Source of the DNA: an uncultured Bacteroidales bacterium
Lineage (GTDB): Bacteria; Bacteroidota; Bacteroidia; Bacteroidales; UBA932
Length of the DNA: 9,000 bases
Assembly (NCBI GenBank): GCA_904501835.1
Contig: CAJGBW010000057.1
Location: forward strand, 1 to 9,000
Reading direction: 5' to 3'
In this document: piece after piece, positions 1-6,616 of the stretch
Layout: the number at the start of each line of letters is the position of its first letter
Numbering within the stretch: position 1 is the stretch's first letter
Made by a program: the position numbers and the translations under genes
The notes under the pieces: generated by a model
The model's database searches: none
Seen by the model: the letters and a program-made list of their open reading frames with translations, nothing else
What the model was told of the DNA's origin: nothing

Positions 1-1785
1 CATGATGTCGTTGAAGATACCAGCTATACCGTAGAGGATATCAGCCGCAATTTCGGCGAAAAGGTCGCTTCTCTGGTCGATGGTCTGACTAAAATCAAGA
101 ATGTACTTGATAAAGAGGAAAAAGCAAAGGAGAGAAGCTTACAGGCCGAGAATTTCAAGCGCATTCTTCTGACTTTGAATGATGACGTGCGCGTGGTGCT
201 CATCAAATTGGCCGATCGCCTGCACAACTGTCGCACCATCGAATTCATGCCCGAGTTCAAAAGGGAGAAAATCCTTTCCGAGACCATGTTTGTCTTCATT
301 CCTTTGGCTTATCGCCTGGGTTTGTATGAAATCAAGTCGGAAATGGAAGATATCTGGCTCAAATATAAAGAGCCGCAAGCCTATCACGAAATCACTCAGG
401 CGGTTGATAGCAAAATGGCTTCTGCCAATGAAGAAATCAACACATTTGTCTCCCCTATCAAAGCGGCCCTGCAAAAAAACGGAATACAGTTTGAAATCAA
501 GCAGCGGGTTAAATCTCCTTATTCTATCTGGCATAAGATGAAGACCAAAGAGGTCACCTTCGATCAGGTCTATGATATTTATGCCATCCGCATTATTTTT
601 GACAATCCCTGTACCTCCATCGATGAAGAAAGAGAGTATTGCTATCGTATCTTTACGACCATTACAGCGATGTACAGTTACAAGGCGGAACGTACGCGAG
701 ATTGGATTAAAAGTCCCAAAAGCAATGGCTATGAGGCGCTGCATTGCACCGTGTTGAACAATTCCGGTTCTTGGATAGAGGTGCAGATTCGTTCCCGCCG
801 CATGGATGATATCGCGGAAAAAGGTATTGCCGCCCATTGGGCTTACAAGAAAGAGGGCTATATTTCCAGCGAAAACAACGAAATGGATTTGTGGCTCAAG
901 AAAATTCAGGGTATTCTGGTGGACAGCAATGTTTCTTCCCTGGATTTGCTGGATATGATTCATCAGGATTTGGTGACCCCCAATATCTATGTCTTCACGC
1001 CTCAGGGAGATCAGAAAAGCATTCAGAAAGGTGCTACAGCCCTGGATTTTGCCTATTCCATCCATACCCAAATCGGTCGAAAAGCCATTGCAGCGAAAGT
1101 GAATATGAGACTGGTCTCACTCAGTCAGGTATTGCGCTCCGGCGACCAGGTGGAAATTCTGACAACTGACAATGGTGAGCCCAAGCGTGAGTGGCTTGAC
1201 TTTGTACAGACCAAGAAAGCCAAAGATGATATCCAAAGCCACTTCAAGGGCAATAAGGATGAAAAAATCATTATGTCCGAGGCCAAGAAAACAGGATGGA
1301 GCTTGTCCCGTCTTTTCTCCAGCGGCAAGAAGACAGAAGAAAAAACCACGACCCAAACCGAACATAAATTTATTATTGCCGATTGTTGCCATCCCATTCC
1401 CGGCGACAACGTAGTGGGATTTTTAGGCGATGATGGTGTTGTAACGATTCATAAGAAATTCTGCCCTCATGCCAATTCATTGGCTTCCAAATATGGTAAT
1501 AAAATCATTCTTCCCGAGTGGAAAAGTATGCAGGAAAACGCGTATTTGGTGCGTTTATCCTTAAATGGCATCGACCGCTTGGGCATTTTGAATGAAATTT
1601 CCCGAACCATTTCTTTGGTGATGAATATCAATATGCGCAAACTCAATCTTTCTGCCGAGGCGGGCGTTTTTGACGGAAATCTGGAAGTCTATGTCCACGA
1701 CACCAAAGAGCTTGATTCGTTGATTGTCAAGCTTAACAACATTGAGGGTATGGAAAAAGTAATCCGAACCGATTTGACTGTATGA
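1..1785 (+). CDS. rel: RelA/SpoT-homologue (p)ppGpp synthetase/hydrolase, 3' part (start lies before the window)
   Basis: Long RSH enzyme that makes and degrades (p)ppGpp in the stringent response; cytosolic and ribosome-associated. The frame is open from base 1, so 594 C-terminal residues are seen (numbered here from base 1). The hydrolase HD motif HDVVEDT is residues 1-7, and its conserved partner segment KLADRLHN includes D72. Synthetase features follow: RVK...YSIWHKM (169-180), YDIYAIRI with D192, the charged motif RTRD (231-234), NGYEALH (242-248) and EVQIRS with E260. Next come a TGS domain (about 329-389), a zinc-finger-like CC/H/C set (C462, C463, H484, C488) and a C-terminal ACT domain (about 513-593). 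RTRD resembles the RxKD motif of bifunctional enzymes rather than the EXDD of RelA-type synthetase-only enzymes. With the intact HD motifs this suggests both activities (inference). An apparent TTG start at 175 is an internal Leu codon. The stop overlaps the next start as ATGA. Confidence 0.96.
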   Translation, partial: HDVVEDTSYTVEDISRNFGEKVASLVDGLTKIKNVLDKEEKAKERSLQAENFKRILLTLNDDVRVVLIKLADRLHNCRTIEFMPEFKREKILSETMFVFIPLAYRLGLYEIKSEMEDIWLKYKEPQAYHEITQAVDSKMASANEEINTFVSPIKAALQKNGIQFEIKQRVKSPYSIWHKMKTKEVTFDQVYDIYAIRIIFDNPCTSIDEEREYCYRIFTTITAMYSYKAERTRDWIKSPKSNGYEALHCTVLNNSGSWIEVQIRSRRMDDIAEKGIAAHWAYKKEGYISSENNEMDLWLKKIQGILVDSNVSSLDLLDMIHQDLVTPNIYVFTPQGDQKSIQKGATALDFAYSIHTQIGRKAIAAKVNMRLVSLSQVLRSGDQVEILTTDNGEPKREWLDFVQTKKAKDDIQSHFKGNKDEKIIMSEAKKTGWSLSRLFSSGKKTEEKTTTQTEHKFIIADCCHPIPGDNVVGFLGDDGVVTIHKKFCPHANSLASKYGNKIILPEWKSMQENAYLVRLSLNGIDRLGILNEISRTISLVMNINMRKLNLSAEAGVFDGNLEVYVHDTKELDSLIVKLNNIEGMEKVIRTDLTV

Positions 1786-3626
1786 AGAAACGCATAGAAA
1801 AATATATGTTGGCCCTGCCCATTGCTTTGGCATTGGGCGCCATGATGTTCTCTCCCTCCTGTGCCAACACCACGACGCCGCCCACCGGTGGACCGAAAGA
1901 CACCATTCCTCCCTTGGTGGTCAAAGTGGAGCCTCTTCAGTCATCGCTGAATGTTCCCCGCAAAGGCACCAAACTGAAAGTGACCTTTAATGAATATGTG
2001 GTGGTGAAAGAGAGTAAAAACATCTACCTCTCTCCCCCTTTGGAGAAAAAGCCCACTTATAAAATCAGAGAAAAAAGTCTCGTCGTGAGCTTTGAGGGCG
2101 AACTGGATTCCGCCAAGACCTATGTGTTGGATTTGACGGGTGCAATTGCCGACAATAACGAAGGCAATCCCTTTCCCGGTTACTCTTTGGTATTTTCCAC
2201 CGGAGACCGCGTGGATTCCATGCTGATTAGCGGTACTGTTCGAAATAGCCAGACTTTGGCTCCGGTAGAAGGTGCGACGGTGATGCTCTATAAAGACCAC
2301 AGCGATTCGGCCATCTTCAAACATCGTCCTGATGCAGCCTGTAAGACCGACGTGTGGGGCTATTTCTGCCTGCGCAACATTCAGGATACTTTATACCGCA
2401 TGTATGCCATTATGGATAACGGCGGCAATAATATCTATGATCCGGACAATGACGAGGTCGCCTTTATCGATAGCCTGATACAGCCGAGTCTCAAGATTCG
2501 TGATTCTCTGCCTCAATTGATGAAATACGACTTGGAAGATACCGTCAATTGCCTGGCTCGCCCTGCCGAACAGAATTTGCTGCTCTTCAAGGAGAAACCG
2601 TCTAAACAAATGATAGTCAATAAGGAACGTGTGGGAGAAAGAACGGCCTATATCACCTTTATGGCGCCAAATGCCCGTATCGATTCCTTGTGGATAAAGG
2701 GTATTCCCCGCCGCAAACTCATCACCCAGTTCAATTTTGAGAAAGACAGTTTGGAAATCTGGGTCAATGACCCCAAACCTCAAATGGATACCTTTTTCCT
2801 GAATGTGGATTACTGGAAAACCGACAGTACCGGTGTGCTTGTCAAGACGTTAGAGACGGTCAAATTGACGAAAGATAAGAAACTGATAGCCGCCGCTAAA
2901 AAACCGAAAAAAGAAATTAAAAAGGAAGATACCACCTGTGTGTTTACGGTGGATGCCAAGCCTGAATTTATTGAGCAGAATGGCTTTGTCATCGAATTCA
3001 AATATCCTATCGTAAAAGATGGATGGGATTCTCTCCGTCTCAAATCCATTAATCCCAAACAACAGGAAAGCAGCTGCCGTTACACCTTGGCACAGGACTC
3101 CCTGAATCTGCGCAAATACATAATCCGTCCGCGCGACAAATTCCAGGAGGGATATGAATATATTCTTAAAATACCGCATCGTAAATTCATGGATATCAAT
3201 GGATTCTACAATGATAGCCTGGATGTGAAAGTCTCACTCCCCAAAGATGAGAACGCGAGCAGTATGACGCTCAAAATCGATGGTATCACGACTGGTACCT
3301 ATATTGTGGATTTGATGGATGAAAAGATTGCGAAAGTCCATAGAAGTTATACCATTGAAAAGAACAGTACTTTGCTATTCCCCTATTTGAAAGCCGGAAA
3401 ATACTGCATCCGTATCACGGAAGACGCGAATAAGAACGGCTTGCTGGATACGGGCAGTCTGTTGGAAAGAAGACAGGCGGAAAAAGTCCGTCTCTACAAA
3501 TTGCAAAATGGAGAAAGCATATTTGAGTTAAAAGAAAAAACAGATATAGAACAAGATGTCAACATCCAAACGTTGTTCAGTGATGCTCCCAAGCATAGCG
3601 CTGATAGCACTGCTGTTCTCCCTTAA
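1782..3626 (+). CDS. Predicted lipoprotein with Ig-like (Big_5/SbsA-type) domain
   Basis: 614 residues. The N-terminus has basic residues (KKR), a hydrophobic stretch (about 9-23) and a probable lipid-acceptor Cys at C27, followed by the Thr/Pro-rich segment TTTPPTGGPKD seen in related Bacteroidota proteins. The lipobox (SPSC) is imperfect, so lipidation is likely but not certain. Residues about 43-140 look like a bacterial Ig-like Big_5 domain (IPP..V.VEP start, VTFNEYV, YVLDL, LVFSTG end). About 147-240 resembles a carboxypeptidase-regulatory-like beta fold (SGTV...PVEGATVMLY) ending in an Asp/Asn-rich stretch, DNGGNNIYDPDND (212-224). The middle is beta-rich with a Lys-rich linker (about 364-382). 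Near the C-terminus EDANKNGLLDTGS (547-559) is another Asp/Asn-rich, possibly metal-binding, loop. The function is unknown; an envelope structural or assembly role is an inference. The start is coupled to the preceding stop (ATGA), and the 3' end overlaps the next gene by 71 bases. Confidence 0.88.
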   Translation: MKKRIEKYMLALPIALALGAMMFSPSCANTTTPPTGGPKDTIPPLVVKVEPLQSSLNVPRKGTKLKVTFNEYVVVKESKNIYLSPPLEKKPTYKIREKSLVVSFEGELDSAKTYVLDLTGAIADNNEGNPFPGYSLVFSTGDRVDSMLISGTVRNSQTLAPVEGATVMLYKDHSDSAIFKHRPDAACKTDVWGYFCLRNIQDTLYRMYAIMDNGGNNIYDPDNDEVAFIDSLIQPSLKIRDSLPQLMKYDLEDTVNCLARPAEQNLLLFKEKPSKQMIVNKERVGERTAYITFMAPNARIDSLWIKGIPRRKLITQFNFEKDSLEIWVNDPKPQMDTFFLNVDYWKTDSTGVLVKTLETVKLTKDKKLIAAAKKPKKEIKKEDTTCVFTVDAKPEFIEQNGFVIEFKYPIVKDGWDSLRLKSINPKQQESSCRYTLAQDSLNLRKYIIRPRDKFQEGYEYILKIPHRKFMDINGFYNDSLDVKVSLPKDENASSMTLKIDGITTGTYIVDLMDEKIAKVHRSYTIEKNSTLLFPYLKAGKYCIRITEDANKNGLLDTGSLLERRQAEKVRLYKLQNGESIFELKEKTDIEQDVNIQTLFSDAPKHSADSTAVLP

Positions 3627-4422
3627 TACAAGGGCGGAAAGCGTCATCAGTCAGGCAGACAGCACACTTTTATATAATGAAACTTTTCTGGACACGGTAC
3701 AGATTCAGAGTGGACGCCCCATCAATGATTACTCCATGTTGGGTGTACAGTATGGCTATTCCATGTGCCGTGTGTCTTGGAATCCGCAAAAGAAGCAGGA
3801 AAGTCAATTCTTGCCTATCAATGTAGGTGTGTACTATACGAAATATGGAAAAATGTTTAATTATATGCCCTATTTCGGCTTCAAATTCGGTCTTTTTTAT
3901 GCCCAGGAGGGCTATCGCTTTCAGCAGAATGACTCCGGAAGCGAATTGGTGCTAGACCTTAAGACCAAGGAATCATCGGCGGTTATGACGACTGTGGAAG
4001 TACCTTTTTTAGCACACCTGCACGTGGATTTTTGGAAAATGAAAATCATGGCAGACATTGGCTTGTACGGAGGGTATCGACTTAGCATTGACCGAAGAGG
4101 AGACAATGTAGAAGAAGCCTTCAAAAATAGTTTTACCGACTACAACAACCGTTGGGATTATGGTCTGAAGGGCGGTGCGGGTATAGGATTTGTTTTTGAT
4201 CCCATCGAAATTCACCTGATGGCCAGCGTCAAATACTCCATGTCCTCACTCTATCGTCCCGACTACAACAGCCCTTATTATTATCGTTTCGCCTACCCAT
4301 ACAACTTTATTTTCTCCGTCGGCATCCATTACCAACTGACCAAAAGAGAAGGACGGACCAATAAGGAATTGAGGGATGAAGCCCGTCGCAGGTTGGAATT
4401 GGAACTGAATGAAATCAGATAA
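3556..4422 (+). CDS. Predicted outer-membrane beta-barrel protein
   Basis: 288 residues, function unknown. The N-terminus reads as a Sec signal peptide: K5-R6, a hydrophobic core (about 10-23), and a likely cleavage site after TRA (residue 27). The mature part has many alternating aromatic/Gly-rich strands typical of small outer-membrane barrels (for example GVQYGYSM, INVGVYYTKYG, YFGFKFGLFY, DIGLYGGYRLS, YGLKGGAGIGFVF, FIFSVGIHYQL). After the last strand (about 261) comes a 27-residue highly charged Arg/Glu-rich tail. The 3556 start lies inside the lipoprotein gene and supplies the positive n-region; a later ATG at 3583 would lose it, so the first is preferred. It resembles the broad PorT/outer-membrane-barrel group of Bacteroidota but I cannot assign a named family. 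It sits between the lipoprotein and ispG with overlaps on both sides, so the lipoprotein is a reasonable candidate partner (inference). Confidence 0.85.
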   Translation: MSTSKRCSVMLPSIALIALLFSLNTRAESVISQADSTLLYNETFLDTVQIQSGRPINDYSMLGVQYGYSMCRVSWNPQKKQESQFLPINVGVYYTKYGKMFNYMPYFGFKFGLFYAQEGYRFQQNDSGSELVLDLKTKESSAVMTTVEVPFLAHLHVDFWKMKIMADIGLYGGYRLSIDRRGDNVEEAFKNSFTDYNNRWDYGLKGGAGIGFVFDPIEIHLMASVKYSMSSLYRPDYNSPYYYRFAYPYNFIFSVGIHYQLTKREGRTNKELRDEARRRLELELNEIR

Positions 4423-5764
4423 GCGTATGAATACCCAAGAAATCTACGTTAGAAAGCCTCTTGGAGGCGTTTTAATCATTGGCGGACACAAATCTCCGGC
4501 GGTGGTACAAACCATGTGTAACACCCATACAGCGGATGTGGAAGCCAGCGTAGCACAATGCCTGGAATTGGCTGCTGCGGGAGCAGAAATGATTCGTTTG
4601 ACCGCCCCGGCGCTATCAGATGTAAAAGCCTTGGCACAAATACGTCAAGCCTTAAATGAAGCCGGCTGCAATGTGCCCTTGGTGGCAGATGTGCATTTCT
4701 CTTCAGATATTGCCATCGAAGCAGCCAAGGTGGTGGAAAAGGTCAGAATCAATCCGGGTAATTTTCATCCTGATTTTGACAAGGCGCGCGAGCAGTTGGG
4801 TAAACTGATTGAAGTCTGCAAGGAGTATAAGACGGTTTTGCGTATCGGACTCAATCATGGCTCTTTGGGTAAACGAATCACTGAATTATATGGCAATACT
4901 CCTTTGGGAATGAAAGAAGCCGCGATGGAGTGGCTGAAGATGTGCCGGGAGTTTGATTTTAATCAGATCGTCGTTTCTCTGAAAGCCAGTAACACCCGTG
5001 TCATGACGGATGCTTACCGCTTGCTGTGTCAAGCGATGGAAGCGGAAGATATGCACTACCCTCTTCATTTGGGCGTTACAGAGGCTGGAAATGGCGATTC
5101 AGGACGCATCAAATCCTGTGTAGCAATTTCCACCTTGTTGTCAGAGGGTATTGGTGATACATTGCGGGTTTCTTTGACCGAATCCCCCGTCAATGAACTC
5201 CCCATTGCCCGTTTTTTGTCGGAGCGCTATGCCGGATTAAGCCAATCATCCCTACAATCCTGCTCTGTGGACGAAAATAAAATGGCCCATGCACTTTATG
5301 GTAACACGACACGCGAGCGCCTGATGCTAGATGCCGCTTGTGATTTTGGTAAAAAGTTATTCGACAAGGAGATAGATGGTGTGGAAATCCAATGTCCGGG
5401 CATCGAGGATGACTTTTGTCACTATCTGGAAGACGAATTGATGCAGGCCTGCCGCCGCCGTTTCTACAAACCCGAATACGTTGCCTGCCCCGGCTGTGGC
5501 CGCACGATGTACAATCTGGAAGAAACTTTCAACGAGGTACAGCGCAGGACGTCCCATTTGAAAGGATTGGTCATTGCGGTCATGGGTTGTATTGTCAATG
5601 GTCCCGGTGAAATGGCCGATGCTGATTGGGGCTATGTGGGTGAGGGCAACGGAAAAGTATCTATCTACAAAGGAAAAGAAGCCCTCCGACGCCATGTAGC
5701 GGAATCGGAGGCTATCGATTTGTTGCTTAAGCTAATTGAAGAAGATGCTTCCAACAAAGCCTGA
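4409..5764 (+). CDS. ispG: 4-hydroxy-3-methylbut-2-enyl-diphosphate synthase with shortened insertion domain
   Basis: MEP-pathway enzyme that reduces methylerythritol cyclodiphosphate to HMBPP using a [4Fe-4S] cluster; cytosolic. TIM-barrel motifs include VADVHF (92-97), RINPGN (113-118), RIGLNHGSL (145-153), KASNT, LHLGVTEAG and GDTLRVSL (249-256). The C-terminal cluster ligands are C360, C363, C394 and E401, in ACPGCGR and MGCIVNGPGE, with spacing like E. coli IspG. The protein is 451 residues. E. coli-type enzymes are about 370, and the Bacteroides, chlamydial and plant three-domain type is about 600 or more. D250 to C360 spans 110 residues against 36 in E. coli, so only a remnant of the extra A* domain seems to be present (see findings). 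The start overlaps the preceding gene by 14 bases; an in-frame ATG at 4427, four bases after that stop, is an equally possible start and would remove six residues. QTMCNT (34-39) replaces the usual QSMTNT. Confidence 0.95.
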   Translation: MKSDKRMNTQEIYVRKPLGGVLIIGGHKSPAVVQTMCNTHTADVEASVAQCLELAAAGAEMIRLTAPALSDVKALAQIRQALNEAGCNVPLVADVHFSSDIAIEAAKVVEKVRINPGNFHPDFDKAREQLGKLIEVCKEYKTVLRIGLNHGSLGKRITELYGNTPLGMKEAAMEWLKMCREFDFNQIVVSLKASNTRVMTDAYRLLCQAMEAEDMHYPLHLGVTEAGNGDSGRIKSCVAISTLLSEGIGDTLRVSLTESPVNELPIARFLSERYAGLSQSSLQSCSVDENKMAHALYGNTTRERLMLDAACDFGKKLFDKEIDGVEIQCPGIEDDFCHYLEDELMQACRRRFYKPEYVACPGCGRTMYNLEETFNEVQRRTSHLKGLVIAVMGCIVNGPGEMADADWGYVGEGNGKVSIYKGKEALRRHVAESEAIDLLLKLIEEDASNKA

Positions 5765-5782
5765 CGGCTGTGAAAGTGTTCG
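5765..5782. other. 18-base convergent gap between ispG and cdsA stops
   Basis: The TGA of ispG (plus) and the TAG of cdsA (minus) face each other across only 18 bases. No strong GC-rich hairpin with a T-run fits in the gap. Transcripts from the two sides probably end inside the opposite gene, or by a factor-dependent mechanism. Confidence 0.8.
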
Positions 5783-6616
5783 CTAAAAGACAAAAATCTT
5801 AAAGCAGGAAAGGTAGATAACTCCCATAGGGATGGCAAAGAGGGCGCTGTCAAAGCGGTCCAAGAATCCGCCATGTCCCGGCAGGATATTACCACTGTCT
5901 TTGATGGCGTAATGGCGTTTCCATTGGGATTCAAACAAGTCGCCATACACGCCGAACACATCCATAATGGCACCCAATGCCAGACAATGATACCAAGGTG
6001 CATTGATCCATCCGATATGTCCCATCAGCAGAGCTACTCCCATCGCGGTTATAAAACCACCAATGGCACCAATCCAAGACTTTTTGGGTGAGATTTCGGG
6101 AAATAATTTCTTGCCGTATTTCTGTCCCAATGCCATTCCGAAACAGTATGCACCTACATCAGAGGCCCACACGATGATAAAGAAGGCCAGCATGATGATG
6201 CCCTGAAATTGGTTATTCTGGAAAACCACAAAATTGGTAATCGTCAAAGGGAAAGCAATGTAAAGAAGTCCTGTATAAAGATTGGCGAATTCTCCGAAGC
6301 TGTCACGATCCTTCGTATATAAGGAAGCGCTCATAACCAAGATGACAGGGATGAATGCCAAGCCCAAAATGCGTCCGGACCATCCAAATGCGCCGATTCC
6401 GAATGCCAGAAGGAACAAGATGACAGCGGAGATAATGGCCATGGCTCTGGAAGTCTTGAAACGCTTTCTCATGGTCATGGAATAAAACTCCATTAGACAA
6501 CCCACCATGATTAGCAACATCAGGGCTGCAAAGGTGAATTTATTCACCAGCAGGCCGGTTACCATAATGATAGCAAAGGCTATTCCTGAAATGGTACGTG
6601 TGATTAGTGATTTCAT
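5783..6616 (-). CDS. cdsA: Phosphatidate cytidylyltransferase (CDP-diacylglycerol synthase)
   Basis: Integral inner-membrane enzyme that joins CTP and phosphatidic acid into CDP-diacylglycerol, the precursor of phosphatidylethanolamine and other phospholipids. 277 residues, mostly hydrophobic helices (starting near residues 10, 28, 60, 86, 115, 138, 184, 205 and 258), as expected for the family. The CTP-transferase signature is complete at residues 230-256: S230, K233-R234, K239-D240, then PGHGGFLDRFD with D253 and D256. Upstream polar motifs SDVGAY (152-157, D153), SPKKSWIG (176-183) and GDLFES (225-230) are also typical. The ATG overlaps the ftsH stop as ATGA, which fixes the start and implies co-translation with ftsH. 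The stop is 18 bases from that of the convergent ispG. Nothing looks truncated. Confidence 0.96.
   Translation of the reverse strand: MKSLITRTISGIAFAIIMVTGLLVNKFTFAALMLLIMVGCLMEFYSMTMRKRFKTSRAMAIISAVILFLLAFGIGAFGWSGRILGLAFIPVILVMSASLYTKDRDSFGEFANLYTGLLYIAFPLTITNFVVFQNNQFQGIIMLAFFIIVWASDVGAYCFGMALGQKYGKKLFPEISPKKSWIGAIGGFITAMGVALLMGHIGWINAPWYHCLALGAIMDVFGVYGDLFESQWKRHYAIKDSGNILPGHGGFLDRFDSALFAIPMGVIYLSCFKIFVF

Noticed and set aside
175..177. TTG at 175 as the start of the rel gene
   Set aside because: The frame is open to base 1 and the upstream codons encode the essential HD hydrolase motif, so this is an internal Leu codon.
359..366. Minus-strand TAnnTTTG match inside rel
   Set aside because: It is antisense within a coding region with no gene downstream on that strand; such a short motif is expected by chance.
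139..1071. 310-codon open frame on the minus strand, antisense to rel
   Set aside because: It lies wholly within a confidently identified gene, shows no recognisable motif, and reads as a reverse-frame shadow of its codon pattern.
5758..5769. Possible terminator hairpin AGCC-tgac-GGCT at the end of ispG
   Set aside because: The stem is only four base pairs and no T-run follows.
5782..5805. AT-rich dyad near the cdsA stop as a terminator
   Set aside because: The stem is imperfect (two A-A mismatches), weak, and lacks a convincing T-tract on either strand.
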